Source: Mesorhizobium loti (GTDB lineage Bacteria; Pseudomonadota; Alphaproteobacteria; Rhizobiales; Rhizobiaceae). From it: DNA of 64,000 nucleotides. A program made the translations under genes and the position numbers. Within the stretch, counting starts at the first letter, position 1; each line of letters begins with the position of its first letter. The notes under the pieces were generated by a model. That model searched no databases, was not told the DNA's origin, and saw only the letters and a program-made list of their open reading frames with translations. The stretch covers positions 130,865 to 194,864 of the forward strand of contig NZ_PJRO01000005.1 in the NCBI RefSeq assembly GCF_002858745.1. The letters run 5' to 3'. Shown here one piece after another: positions 8,797-18,632 of the stretch.

Positions 8797-9767
8797 AGCC
8801 GGAAATTGCCGAAGCCTTCGCCGAGGCGCTGAAGGAAAAGGACCGTTTTGTCGGCGGCGCGGCCTATATCGACGGCCGTTTCATGCCGCTGGCCGAGGCC
8901 GCCATCCCGATCGGCGACTGGGCCTACCGCCGCTCCGACGTGACCTATGACGTGGCCAGCGTCTGGAAGGGCAATTTCTTCCGGCTTGACGACCATATCG
9001 ACCGCTTCCGGCGCTCGATGACGACCTGGCGCTTCACGCCGCAGGAAAGCGATGGCGACATCCGCGACATCGCGCTGGCCGTCGTCGCGCTGTCGCAGTT
9101 GCGTGACGCCTATGTCGGCATGGACTGCCTGCGCGGCAAGGCGAAGCTCGGTCTGCCCAGCCATCCGGCCAATGCGCGCAACTACATCGCCGTGTTCGCG
9201 CGGCCATTCGGCTGGCTGATCGCGCCGGAGGTACAGCTGCGTGGCGCGCATCTGATCATTGCCGCGACACCGCGCATTCCAGACAGTTCCGTCGACCCGC
9301 GGGTGAAGAACTTCCATTGGGGTGACCTCACCCAGGCGCTGTTCGAGGCGCATGACCGCGGCGCGGACGGCGCAATCCTGCTCGACCATCAGGGTTTCGT
9401 CACCGAGGGGCCAGGCTACAACGTCTTTGCGGTGCTGGACGGCACCGTGGTCGTGTCCGATCACGGCGCGCTGGAAGGCATCACGCGCCGCACCGTCATC
9501 GAGCTCTGCCAGGAACTGGGCATCCCGGTTGCGGTGCGCCTCTTCTCCGGCGACGAGTTGCGCGAGGCCGACGAGGTCTTCCTCTCCACCACCGCCGGCG
9601 GCATCATGCCGGCGGCCCGCCTCGACGATCGCATCCTCGGCAACGATCGGCCGGGGCCGGTCGCCTCGCGGCTGCGTGAAATCTTCTGGCTGCGCCGCGA
9701 AGCCGGCTGGCATGGCCTGCCGGTGAACTATCAGTTGCCGGTCCCGGCAGGTGTCGTACGAGGTTAG
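8793..9767 (+). CDS. class IV PLP-dependent aminotransferase (branched-chain/D-amino acid type)
   Basis: A 324-residue fold-type IV aminotransferase. It shows the N-terminal domain (GGAAYIDGRFMPLAEAAIPI, RLDDHIDRFRRS) and the PLP lysine in VDPRVKNFHWGDL at Lys172. EGPGYNVF follows, and there is an LFSGDELREADEVFLSTTAGG segment near the C terminus. The family contains branched-chain aminotransferases, D-amino acid aminotransferases and aminodeoxychorismate lyases. It is translationally coupled to the class III enzyme. Two transaminases of different fold and probably opposite stereochemistry in one operon suggest interconversion of D- and L-amino groups or two steps of one pathway; this is an inference. 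Confidence 0.86.
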   Translation: MKPEIAEAFAEALKEKDRFVGGAAYIDGRFMPLAEAAIPIGDWAYRRSDVTYDVASVWKGNFFRLDDHIDRFRRSMTTWRFTPQESDGDIRDIALAVVALSQLRDAYVGMDCLRGKAKLGLPSHPANARNYIAVFARPFGWLIAPEVQLRGAHLIIAATPRIPDSSVDPRVKNFHWGDLTQALFEAHDRGADGAILLDHQGFVTEGPGYNVFAVLDGTVVVSDHGALEGITRRTVIELCQELGIPVAVRLFSGDELREADEVFLSTTAGGIMPAARLDDRILGNDRPGPVASRLREIFWLRREAGWHGLPVNYQLPVPAGVVRG

Positions 9768-9806
9768 CGCTATCCGTCTGCGATGAGATCGGCTGCTGCC
9801 ATCCGA

Positions 9807-12800
9807 TCAGAACCTTACTGCGAGCCTTGCCGTCAGGCCGTTCTGCTCGACGCCGGATCCGAACTGGCCCTGATAGGCGATACCCAATGTTGCGCTGTCG
9901 CTCAGGTCGAGGTCGAGCCCGGCTTCGATGAGCGCGGAATCCCTGGCGATCGGCACACCTGCGATCGTGAAGGCACTGCCAGCCTGGAAGGCATGCGTGC
10001 TGGTCGGCACGACGTTGCCATAGGCATGGCGCCAGCCCAGCATGCCGCGCGCCGTCGCCCTCGCCGCGCCGAGCGCGAAGGCGGACGAAGCCCTGAGGCC
10101 AAGCGTTGTGAAGGTGGTATCGGTTGTTCCGCCATGGCTGGCGAGAGCCGCCGCGCCGCCCGTCTCCGTGAAGCCGTCCGTGCGCAGATTGACATAGGCG
10201 AGGTTGGCGAAGGGTTCCAAAGCGGCGATGGGCGTCTCAATGCGGTAGCCGAGTTCCCCGAAAGCCTGGAAGGTACCGGCGTCATTGTCGCTGCTCAGGC
10301 TGTCGGCGAAGCCGGGAATGGCGATCGAGCGGGACGTCTCGATGTCATGCCATGTGTAGGCAAGGCCCGAGCGAAAGCCGAGATTGCCACGCTGCGTGCC
10401 GGCATAGAGACCGAAATGGTAATTATCGCTCGCGCCCGACGCGCCTTCTGTGCTGAAACGGGTGTGGCTGTAGCCTGTCATGACCCCGAGGCGGACAGTG
10501 TCGCTGACCGACCCATCCAGACCAGTGAGGAAACCGCCGCTGGACGCATCGAGCGCGGCGGCATTGCCGTCGCCGTCAAAGCTCCCCCATGAGCCGAAGG
10601 CTGCGCCCCAGGCGGCGAAGCGGTCGGTAGCGGCTGGTGCCAGTGCCGGCCCGCCTTCGCCATAGGCCAGCACCGGTGTCGCAGGGGTTCCAGTCCCGTT
10701 GAATGCCGCGCGCAGGCGTTCGTTGATGGCGTCGCGCACGAAATGGCTGTCCTCGATCAGCACGGAGCTGGTCGACGCGTGGATTTCGCCCGAGAGGGCA
10801 TCGAGCGCCTGGCGGGCGCTGTCTGCGTCTGGAACCGCGGCAACGGTATCGTAGACGGGATTGCCGCGGCCGGTGCTTTCCAGGCCATTGCCCGTGGTGC
10901 ACTGGTTGCGTGTACGGGCGACGTCGCAGAATGCCGCCGCGTTGCGCGTGGCGTCGATATGGACCTTGCTGGCATCGTAGGCAAGCGCCAGGTTGACGAA
11001 GGGCATGTTCTGGGTGAGGGCGTTGAATGTACCGGTAACGCCGCCGTCGGCGCTGAGGATCGTCCAGCGGCTGCCCGGCGTATAGACACCACCGGCCTTG
11101 AGCGCATGCACCGTGCCGCCCTGGATCGTCGCGGTGCCGCTGGCGTGGATCAGGTCGCTTTGCAGCGCCGGATTGATCTCGGCTTCATAGATAGAGCCGG
11201 CAGCAAAAGTGATGTTGCCGTTGACCGTGAGCGTGCCGATCGAATTGCCCGGCGCGATCGTACCGCCGGAAGCGATCTTCACCATCGAGCCCGCGCCGGA
11301 GCCGACGGTGCCGTGGCCACCTAGCGTGCCGCCGGCCTGTACGTCGAACGAACCGCCCAGCATGCCATGCATTGCCTCGGAACCGACGATCAGACCGCCA
11401 CCGGCAATCGTCGTGTTGCCGGCAAAGCTTGAACCGTTACCGTCATAAAGCAGCGTGCCGGTTCCGGTCTTGATCAACGCTCCGCTTCCGGCGAGCGCAC
11501 TGTCATAGACAGCATTCGCTGTCTGTTCGAAGGTGAGCGATGCGCCGGCGGCGATATCGGCATTGCCGTCAAAGCGTCCGGCGGCGGTGGTGAGGCCGCC
11601 GGCTTCGATCGACCAGTCGAGGCCGGAGGGACCGGTGAGCCGGAGGTTGCCCGCACCCTGCTTGACCATGGTCCCCGCGATGCCGCTGAAGCTGCCGATA
11701 TTGCCGGCAAAGCTGGCGTCGGTCGCCTGATCGAACACCACTGTGCCGCCATTGCCGATATGGCCCGAGATCGAACCGGTGTCGCCGATGAGCGTACCCT
11801 CGGCAACCAGCGTGTTGCCGTAGGCATTGTCGCCGTCAAGCCGCAAGGTCCCTGCGCCACGCTTGATGAGATCGCCGCCGCCAACGATGTTCTGGCCAAG
11901 CGTGAAGGTGTTGCCTTGGTCGGCGATGTCGAACCCGCCGCCGGAAGCGCCCCAGGTCATGTCGCGATCCGTGCCGGCGAAGCCGGTACCCGTGACCCGA
12001 AGAACGCCGCCATTGAAGCTCAGTCCGCCGGTTGCCGCGCCGAGATTGGTATCGGAAGAAACAGAAAGCGTGCCGCCGCTGATCGCCGTTCCGCCCCGAT
12101 AATTGTTGTTGCCTGCCAGAACGAGCGTGCCGCCCTGTGTCTTGGTCAGGCCGCCGGTGCCGGCAATCGTCGTTGCGATATGGGCGGTCGCACCGGCCAG
12201 CACGCGGATTTCGCTGCCCGTATTGTCGACAACGAGAGAGCCGGCGCCTTCAAGCCGGTAGCCGCTGTCGACGAATTGCAGGCCCTTGAAGTTCTGCGCG
12301 CCATCGACCGCGATGGTGCCGCCGGAAAAGCCGCCCGGCTCGTTCTTGAACACGGCATGGTTGCCGGCCCAGTTGACAAGCACGGGGCTGCCCTGGTTCA
12401 GCCATTTCAGGCCGGTCGCGTTCCAGGTGCCGTCGCCACCCTGCCAGTGCTGCAGCGTGTCGTCGCCGTTCGCCCCGATGAGCAGGTCGACTTTGCCGTC
12501 GCCGGTCTGGATCTCGTAGATGGCGGGATCGGCAAGCGCCGGCGTGGTTCCCAGCGTCAGCCCAGCGCCGGAAAGCGTGCCGCCATAGGTCATCAGCCGG
12601 TAATAGCCGAAGCCGGCCGCACCGTCGGCGGGGTTGCCGCTCTGCGCCAGGTTCAGCGTGCCGTTGAGCGCTAGATTGCCGGTGACGGCGATGCTGTCGC
12701 TCATGCCGGGGGAGGCGGCGGATGCGCCCGGGCCGCCGAGTTCATAGTCGAGGATCGATCCGGCCGACAGGCTGAGATCGCCGTTCACCGTCAGCGTGCC

Positions 12801-15551
12801 CACCGAGTTGCCCGGCGCGATATGGCCGCCAGCCGCCACCGTCGTGGTGCCGACCGCACCCGATCCGGCCAGCGTTCCGCCGGCATATATCGTGGTCGTC
12901 CCACCGAGGGTGCCGTTCGCGCGCAGCGTTCCACCGTGGATGTTCGTCGTGCCCGAGTAGCCCGTGCTGTCGCCGGTCAGGCTGGTGACGCCGTTGTAGT
13001 GGTTGACCACGCCTTTTCCGCTTGTGTTGCTCATCAAAGCAGCAGCGAACTGGTAGCCGGTACCGGTATGATTGAAATTCAGGCTGGCGCTGTTTTCCCA
13101 GAAATGGACCGACGGGGTGTCGACCTGTCCGGCGGCAACGGCATTGGAGGGATCGGTGCTGGCGGCCCCGATATTCAACGACGCGGTGCCGGTTGGATTG
13201 ACGGTTCCCAGATTTATCTGGCTGGATGCGGACAGGGATGCGCCATCGCTGACGGTCAATGAAGCGGATGCCCCATCACCATAGGAGCCGAGATAGACCG
13301 TTCCTGCTGTCAAAGCCGACCCCGGGCCCGTGACCGTGGCCTTGCTGTTCGTGCTGGAGGTGTCGTAGTTGCCCGTACCGAGGTAGAAGAATGAAACGTC
13401 TACCTTTCCCTGGTCTTCGATGGCCAGGTCGCCGTCGCCATACATGCCGACGACCATCAGGTTGCCCTCCAGGCTGGAGCCATTTCCGGTGACCTTGACG
13501 GCACCGGTATCGCCAGCGTTCAGGCCGATGTGGAAAGCATTCGCGACGACAAGCTTGCTCGCACCGCCGATGATCAACGTAGCGCCCGAACTGCCGCCGA
13601 CAACGTCCTTCACCCCAATGGCGAGCACGGGTTGCCGCAATGTTGCGCCGTTGTCCAGTTTCAACGTCCCGGCGGACACATCCAGGGCCGCGGTCTCGAC
13701 ATCGCCTTGCAGCACCAGCGTGCCGTTTCCGCTTTTGGAAAAAATTCCGTTCTGATTGCTCCAGTTCTGCGCCAACGTGAGGGTGTTGCCGGCATCGGCG
13801 ATGTCAAAACCGCCGCCGCTGTCACCCCAGACGATGGCGCGCGCCGTATTGGTGAGGGTGGTGCCGGTGACCTGCAGGATGCCGCCGTCGAAGGTCAGGC
13901 TGCCGGCGTTATCGCCAAGATTGGCGTTGGACGACACGGAAAGGGTACCTTTCTTCAGCACCCAGGGCGTCGTCGCCGCCGTGATGCCCGTGAGTGTCCA
14001 GGTGCCGGTGCCGGTCTTCTCGAACGTCTCGAAGCCGCGATATTGTCCCGATGCCTCGAAACCGGCAACATCAAGGGTACCGTTGGCAACGCCACCCAGC
14101 GCCAGCACATCGTCCGTGCCGGCGGTGGCGACGACCCCGCCATTGATGACCGAGCTGTTCCACAATTCGAGCCGGTTGGCGCCGCCGGTGAAGACGATGG
14201 CGTTGACCTCGGAGCCAGTGGCGCCACTGCCCCCCGAGATCGTACCGGAATTGACGACGGTGAGGTTCGAGCCGGAAATGCCGGTGCCGCCAGCGCCGCG
14301 GGTACCGGCAGTGCCGGGTCTCGAAGTGCTCACGCCGCCGCTGCCACCGTCGCCGCCGTCGCTTCCAGTAACCGTTCCCGTATTGATGATCGTCGCATTG
14401 GACGCGGCGATCCCCGAACCGCCATTGCCGCCATTGCCACCATCCCCGGCGCTGCCGTCGGCACCGCCGTTGCGGCCATCACCGCCATTGCCGCCGAGAT
14501 TGCCGTTGCCGCCGGTGATCGTACCTTTGTTGGTCAGTGCGCCGCCGACAAGGGAGACGCCAACGCCTCCGTCACCGCCACTGCCGGCATTGCCGCCAGT
14601 GGGGTAACTAAAACCGCCGTCGCCACCCCGGCCGCCAAGGCCGCCATTGCCGCCGGTGATCGTGGCTTCGTTCGTGATCGCGTTGCCGGAAAAGGAGAGA
14701 CCGGCGCCGCCGGCCCCGCCGTGGCCGCCGGCACCCGCGTCGCTGGTGGCAGCGCCGCCGTTGCCGCCATTGCCGCCGGTGATCGTGCTTTCATTCGTCA
14801 TGGCATCGCCGGAAAAGGCGACGCCGCTGCCGCCGGCTCCCCCAGGACCACTGCTGCCGAAGACGCCCGTGCCGCTGCCGCCCCCCAGTCCGCCCCTGCC
14901 GCCAAGGAGCGCGCCTTGGTTCGTCAGCATGGCGCCGGAAAAGAACAGCCCGATGCCGCCATCGCCACCGCTGCCGCCTGTCGTGGTGTAGCCTCCTGAA
15001 TGACCGGCACTGCCGCCGGCCCCGCCGTTGCCGCCCGTAATCGTTTGGGCGGCGTCGGTGCTGGCCGTCCCGCCACCGATGACATTGGCGCCATAGCCGC
15101 CAGCGCCACCACCACCGCCGGCGCCGGAATAATTGACATCGTCGCCGCCGGTTTGACCATCCAGTCCGTCGCCGCCCAAGGCATTGCCAGACGGCAGCAC
15201 CGTGGCTCCATGCATACCGCCGTTACCACCGTTGCCTCCATAGCCGCTGCCGCCACCGCTGGTTCCGGCTACACCGAGACCACCGTTGCCGCCCAGGCCT
15301 CCTCCGGGGCCGCCGCCACCGCCGCCACCACCGGATGCTCCAAAAGTGCCGCCGTTGCCGGCAGTGGTCCCTTCACCGCCCTCCGGACTTTGGGCCGTGC
15401 CGCCGGCGCCGCCTTCATTTGAACCTGAACCCCTGCCGCCACGCCCACCGTCAGCCATCGAAGGGCCGGCAAGCGCCAGGATCAGCGCCAGCGTCGATGC
15501 GCCCGCCAGCATAGGCCTGGCAACACGCGAGCAGCGTCTGCGAACTGTCAT
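9807..15551 (-). CDS. giant glycine-rich autotransporter (type Va secretion, beta-helix passenger)
   Basis: A 1914-residue surface protein. The ATG at 15551 is preferred over one five codons upstream because GAGGGGG precedes it. Residues 1-33 form a signal peptide ending PSMA. Residues of about 34-430 are tandem glycine-rich units, many of the form LTNxxTITGGNGGxGG, recalling PE_PGRS-like glycine stretches. A passenger with autotransporter-associated strand repeats follows. Two passages are duplicated: the SVSSNANLG...GGGFDIAD block and the IAPGNSIGTLTVNG block. The ALDALSGEIHAS linker with two nearby cysteines leads to a C-terminal 12-strand barrel of about 270 residues ending LAVRF. It probably mediates adhesion or surface structuring. 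It is divergent from a two-component pair that may control it. Confidence 0.9.
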   Translation of the reverse strand: MTVRRRCSRVARPMLAGASTLALILALAGPSMADGGRGGRGSGSNEGGAGGTAQSPEGGEGTTAGNGGTFGASGGGGGGGGPGGGLGGNGGLGVAGTSGGGSGYGGNGGNGGMHGATVLPSGNALGGDGLDGQTGGDDVNYSGAGGGGGAGGYGANVIGGGTASTDAAQTITGGNGGAGGSAGHSGGYTTTGGSGGDGGIGLFFSGAMLTNQGALLGGRGGLGGGSGTGVFGSSGPGGAGGSGVAFSGDAMTNESTITGGNGGNGGAATSDAGAGGHGGAGGAGLSFSGNAITNEATITGGNGGLGGRGGDGGFSYPTGGNAGSGGDGGVGVSLVGGALTNKGTITGGNGNLGGNGGDGRNGGADGSAGDGGNGGNGGSGIAASNATIINTGTVTGSDGGDGGSGGVSTSRPGTAGTRGAGGTGISGSNLTVVNSGTISGGSGATGSEVNAIVFTGGANRLELWNSSVINGGVVATAGTDDVLALGGVANGTLDVAGFEASGQYRGFETFEKTGTGTWTLTGITAATTPWVLKKGTLSVSSNANLGDNAGSLTFDGGILQVTGTTLTNTARAIVWGDSGGGFDIADAGNTLTLAQNWSNQNGIFSKSGNGTLVLQGDVETAALDVSAGTLKLDNGATLRQPVLAIGVKDVVGGSSGATLIIGGASKLVVANAFHIGLNAGDTGAVKVTGNGSSLEGNLMVVGMYGDGDLAIEDQGKVDVSFFYLGTGNYDTSSTNSKATVTGPGSALTAGTVYLGSYGDGASASLTVSDGASLSASSQINLGTVNPTGTASLNIGAASTDPSNAVAAGQVDTPSVHFWENSASLNFNHTGTGYQFAAALMSNTSGKGVVNHYNGVTSLTGDSTGYSGTTNIHGGTLRANGTLGGTTTIYAGGTLAGSGAVGTTTVAAGGHIAPGNSVGTLTVNGDLSLSAGSILDYELGGPGASAASPGMSDSIAVTGNLALNGTLNLAQSGNPADGAAGFGYYRLMTYGGTLSGAGLTLGTTPALADPAIYEIQTGDGKVDLLIGANGDDTLQHWQGGDGTWNATGLKWLNQGSPVLVNWAGNHAVFKNEPGGFSGGTIAVDGAQNFKGLQFVDSGYRLEGAGSLVVDNTGSEIRVLAGATAHIATTIAGTGGLTKTQGGTLVLAGNNNYRGGTAISGGTLSVSSDTNLGAATGGLSFNGGVLRVTGTGFAGTDRDMTWGASGGGFDIADQGNTFTLGQNIVGGGDLIKRGAGTLRLDGDNAYGNTLVAEGTLIGDTGSISGHIGNGGTVVFDQATDASFAGNIGSFSGIAGTMVKQGAGNLRLTGPSGLDWSIEAGGLTTAAGRFDGNADIAAGASLTFEQTANAVYDSALAGSGALIKTGTGTLLYDGNGSSFAGNTTIAGGGLIVGSEAMHGMLGGSFDVQAGGTLGGHGTVGSGAGSMVKIASGGTIAPGNSIGTLTVNGNITFAAGSIYEAEINPALQSDLIHASGTATIQGGTVHALKAGGVYTPGSRWTILSADGGVTGTFNALTQNMPFVNLALAYDASKVHIDATRNAAAFCDVARTRNQCTTGNGLESTGRGNPVYDTVAAVPDADSARQALDALSGEIHASTSSVLIEDSHFVRDAINERLRAAFNGTGTPATPVLAYGEGGPALAPAATDRFAAWGAAFGSWGSFDGDGNAAALDASSGGFLTGLDGSVSDTVRLGVMTGYSHTRFSTEGASGASDNYHFGLYAGTQRGNLGFRSGLAYTWHDIETSRSIAIPGFADSLSSDNDAGTFQAFGELGYRIETPIAALEPFANLAYVNLRTDGFTETGGAAALASHGGTTDTTFTTLGLRASSAFALGAARATARGMLGWRHAYGNVVPTSTHAFQAGSAFTIAGVPIARDSALIEAGLDLDLSDSATLGIAYQGQFGSGVEQNGLTARLAVRF

Positions 15552-15719
15552 GGAGTTCCCCCTCATGCGGCGCCGTCAAGGTAACGACCGCCGCCGGCCG
15601 AGACTGCGCGAAGCGCATCGGGCCCGGCATCGCTGCCGTGTCGGTTCGCTCCGCCACGCAAACCACCACGACGGTTGCGGCGCAGGATAAGGTGTCCTTT
15701 CCCGGCAATTCCACCGATC

Positions 15720-15749
15720 AATTCTGCTGAATTCTGACCAATTCTTGCA
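15720..15749 (+). promoter_or_regulatory. three 10-bp-phased direct repeats, probable response-regulator site
   Basis: AATTCTGCTG, AATTCTGACC and AATTCTTGCA follow each other without a gap, so the AATTCT core recurs every 10 bp on the same DNA face. A weaker AATTCC lies at 15707. OmpR/PhoB-type regulators bind direct repeats of about this period, and an OmpR-type gene lies 1.5 kb downstream. The site lies 168 bp upstream of the autotransporter start and 98 bp upstream of the kinase start. The rest of the 295-bp gap shows no gene. Confidence 0.5.
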
Positions 15750-15846
15750 GCGCCGGATCGTGCTTGCCTGCCCGTCCAACTCCTGCAAGGTTCAGGGTTC
15801 GGCGCAGCGAAGATGCGGCTGGGAATCTCGATACGAATGCTCAAGG

Positions 15847-17295
15847 ATGCTTGATCTCAAGACCGTTCTGGTCATCACCTTTGCCACTGCAAGCCTGCAG
15901 GCCGTCACCTGGTTGTTCGTCTGGCTGGCGTGGCGCCGCCTCTACGAACTCAAGTTCCTGGGGGCGGGCTTTGCTGCTATCGCCTTCGGGGTGCTGCTGA
16001 TGATCGTGCGCGGCATCGAGCCCGCGCCCTGGGCGATCGTGCTCCACAACATGATCATCAAGCTCGGCCTCGTGTTGCTGGCCGAAGGGCTTGCCCGCTT
16101 CCTGGGGCAGCCGCGCTACACCTGGATCGGTGTCTCGCTGCTGGTTCTCCAACTCGTCGTCTGGAGTGCCGCGCTTGCCCTCGATCCGGCAAACATCGCC
16201 ATCCGCATCCATTCATCGACCGTCTTCACGGTCGTGATCATGTCGATGATGTGCCTCGGCCTGCTGCGGGACCGCACGCAACCGGCGCTGCTGCGCTGGA
16301 TCACGATCGGCGTGCTTGCCGAGTACATGGTCTCAAGCATTGTCCAGAGCGTCATCGAGTACCGGCTGCCTGTCGACTTTGAAAGCGCTTCGGTCCTGGC
16401 CGACCGCAACGCCTGGTATCTGCTGCAAGGCACGCTGTTCCTGATCGCGTTTTTTGCCTGCCTGCTTTTCATGGTCAATGCGCGGCTCTCCGCCGACCTG
16501 CGTGAGAAGAACGCCGCGCTGTCGCGCGAGGTGCGGCAACGGCGGCGGCTGGAAAGCCGGTTGAACGCCAGTCTCGATGCCGAACGTGCGCTTCGCGACG
16601 AGCAGGCGGATTTCATGCGCGTCGTCAGCCATGAGTTCCGTACCCCGCTCGCCATCATCCGCAATGCGGTCGATATGATCGGCCTTGTCGGCAACAAGTC
16701 GCCCGAAGCGACGAAGGAGCGGATCGCCGGTATTGGCGAGGCGCTCACCCGCCTGTTTTCGCTGATCGACCGTTTCATGGCCAATGATCGCGACAGCGGT
16801 TTTCAGCCGGAAATGACGCGCGTCGGGTCCCTGGTCGCGGATGTAAGGCTGCATTTCGACATGACCGGACGCGGCGAGCGCCTGGTCTTTGCGGTGGATG
16901 ATGACACCGTTTCGCTCTTCGCCGATCCTGAAATGCTGGCAACCGTCCTGATCAACCTCATCGACAACGCCTTGAAATATTCGCCGGCTAATCAATCCGT
17001 TGAGGTCGACGTGCGCAAGCAGGATGGGAATGCAGTCATCCGCGTCCGCGATCATGGCATCGGCATTCCGCAGGCCGAGCTTCACAAGATCGGCAGGCGC
17101 TTCTTCAGGGCCTCCAACACGATGGCAGGAACCGGAACCGGGCTCGGTCTCTACTCTTCACGCAAACTGCTCGCCTATCACGGCGGCAAGCTGCAATTGC
17201 TTGCCAATGACGACCAGGGCATGACCGCGATCGTGAGACTACCCCTGACAAGCGAAGCGCCGGGCCCATCGTCGCTGGAGGAGCTGACGGCATGA
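15847..17295 (+). CDS. membrane sensor histidine kinase
   Basis: A 482-residue kinase. About the first 215 residues hold six to seven hydrophobic segments with short loops, so the signal is probably sensed in or near the membrane. A short coiled stretch (ADLREKNAALSREVRQRRRLE) leads to the H-box VVSHEFRTPLA with phospho-acceptor His262. The N-box LINLIDNALKYSP, the G1 box RDHGIGIP and the G2 box GTGTGLGLYSSR follow. The ATG at 15847 is used because the membrane domain begins right after it; the upstream open frame is not hydrophobic. It overlaps the response regulator gene by four bases. The autotransporter gene starts about 300 bp away in the other direction and is the likely target. Confidence 0.9.
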   Translation: MLDLKTVLVITFATASLQAVTWLFVWLAWRRLYELKFLGAGFAAIAFGVLLMIVRGIEPAPWAIVLHNMIIKLGLVLLAEGLARFLGQPRYTWIGVSLLVLQLVVWSAALALDPANIAIRIHSSTVFTVVIMSMMCLGLLRDRTQPALLRWITIGVLAEYMVSSIVQSVIEYRLPVDFESASVLADRNAWYLLQGTLFLIAFFACLLFMVNARLSADLREKNAALSREVRQRRRLESRLNASLDAERALRDEQADFMRVVSHEFRTPLAIIRNAVDMIGLVGNKSPEATKERIAGIGEALTRLFSLIDRFMANDRDSGFQPEMTRVGSLVADVRLHFDMTGRGERLVFAVDDDTVSLFADPEMLATVLINLIDNALKYSPANQSVEVDVRKQDGNAVIRVRDHGIGIPQAELHKIGRRFFRASNTMAGTGTGLGLYSSRKLLAYHGGKLQLLANDDQGMTAIVRLPLTSEAPGPSSLEELTA

Positions 17296-17987
17296 CGCAT
17301 ATTCTGATCGTCGAAGATGAATCCCGGCTGCGCAAGGATCTGGCCGACTTCCTGGAACTGACAGGTTTTACGGCTGAAGGCGTCGCCACGGCGCGCGACC
17401 TGCGCCAGGCACTTGAAGACGGCAGCTCGCCTGCCGTCATCATCCTGGATGTCGGGTTGCCGGATGGCAACGGCTTCGAGCTGGCCGTGGAAATCCGCAA
17501 GTCGCATGCCTGCGGCATCATCATGCTGACGGCGCTGGGCGATAGCGACGACCGCATCCGTGGCTTCGAGAGCGGCGCCGATATCTACCTGGTCAAGCAC
17601 AGCACGCTGCGCGAGATCGAAGCCGCAATCCGCAGCCTGCTGCGACGAACGGGAGAGCAGCTTCCCTCCGCGAACGGCACCGGTGACCGGTGGGTGCTGG
17701 ACGGCACCACCTGGGTGCTGACCGCACCCAATCACCGTTCGCTCAAGCTGACAGCGACCGAGTTCGCCTTCCTGAACGTGCTGTGCAATCGTCACGGCGA
17801 GATCTGCCATCGCGAGAGCCTGATGGAGATTGTTGCTCGCCCCAGGTCGAACTTCGACAACAGGCATCTCGACGCCATCGTCAGCCGGCTGCGGCGCAAG
17901 CTGGAGGACCACACCAGCCTGCCGGCTCCCATCAAGGTCGTCTATGGGGTCGGCTACACCTTCACGGCGGCCGCGGCGGTACAGTAG
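17292..17987 (+). CDS. OmpR/PhoB-type response regulator
   Basis: A 231-residue regulator. The receiver domain starts MTHILIVEDE, with the phospho-acceptor Asp53 in VIILDVGLPDG, a conserved Thr in MLTALG and the Lys in YLVKHS. A winged-helix output domain follows from about residue 140 (LKLTATEFAFLNVLCNRHGE, then DAIVSRLRRKLEDH and VYGVGYTF). Translation is coupled to the upstream kinase. Phosphorylated dimers of this family bind direct repeats, and the three phased AATTCT repeats at 15720-15749 are a good candidate site. Confidence 0.92.
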   Translation: MTHILIVEDESRLRKDLADFLELTGFTAEGVATARDLRQALEDGSSPAVIILDVGLPDGNGFELAVEIRKSHACGIIMLTALGDSDDRIRGFESGADIYLVKHSTLREIEAAIRSLLRRTGEQLPSANGTGDRWVLDGTTWVLTAPNHRSLKLTATEFAFLNVLCNRHGEICHRESLMEIVARPRSNFDNRHLDAIVSRLRRKLEDHTSLPAPIKVVYGVGYTFTAAAAVQ

Positions 17988-18154
17988 TGTCCGCCGGTTT
18001 TATCAGGTCGTTCATGCTCCTTTGTGGCAACGCGAAGCCAGAACGGTCGAAACCGCGCAGCCGGGTTTTGCCCAGGCCTTCCTCGAGGCGGAAGCCTGGG
18101 GATCGATCGCGGAGATGGCATGATCCACGAGGATGAACCGGTGGCGACGCCCTG

Positions 18155-18615
18155 CTACCTATCGCAAATGGACCGGGCGTTGAGCAGCCCGTAGCCGAAG
18201 ACATCGTCCTTGCCGGTCTCGCCGAGATCTTCCGCCTGCGACATCAGCAGTTTTTGCACGTCGGCTTCCGGCGCCTGTGACCTGGCGAGCGCCATCGCGG
18301 CAGTGACGAAGGGAACGGCGAAGGATGTGCCGGATTTCGGACGGGCCCCGGCGACGGAGGCAGCCGCCCAGACGCCGACGCCGGGCGCGGCCAGGTCGAT
18401 ATAGTCGCCGCGATTTGCCCGGCGATAGGGTCTCTTCTCAAGGTCGACGGCCGTCACCGCGATCACCTTGTCATAGGCGGCCGGGAAAACGGCTTTTGCC
18501 TTTGGCCCGTCATTGCCGGCGGCAGCGACAAGGCCGATCTTCTTGCCGGCGGTCAGCTCGATCGCCTTGGCAAGCACGGCATTGTCCGGCCCCGACAGGC
18601 TCATGTTGAATTGCG
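18155..18615 (-). pseudogene. subtilase (S8) remnant, C-terminal half only
   Basis: The frame encodes the last ~150 residues of a subtilisin-like serine protease. It has NMSLSG, the oxyanion-hole Asn in AAAGNDGP, the LAAPGVGVWAA segment and the catalytic Ser in GTSFAVPF (codon near 18324). The Asp and His parts of the catalytic triad are missing, because homology stops at about 18615 and the frame then runs as nonsense across the end of a LysR remnant. No proper start is visible. The fragment cannot be an active protease and is best read as a decayed or deletion-fused gene. Confidence 0.75.
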
Positions 18616-18632
18616 CGGAAGCGTGTCCGAGG

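Noticed and set aside
13530..14999. Long plus-strand frames, up to 489 codons, opposite the autotransporter
   Set aside because: They arise from the repeated GGC/GCC composition of the glycine region, have no ribosome site or homology, and oppose a gene with signal peptide and barrel.
14200..15500. Regularly spaced repeats resembling a CRISPR array or minisatellite
   Set aside because: The repeats are in frame, encode glycine-rich protein units, and lack constant repeats with unique spacers.
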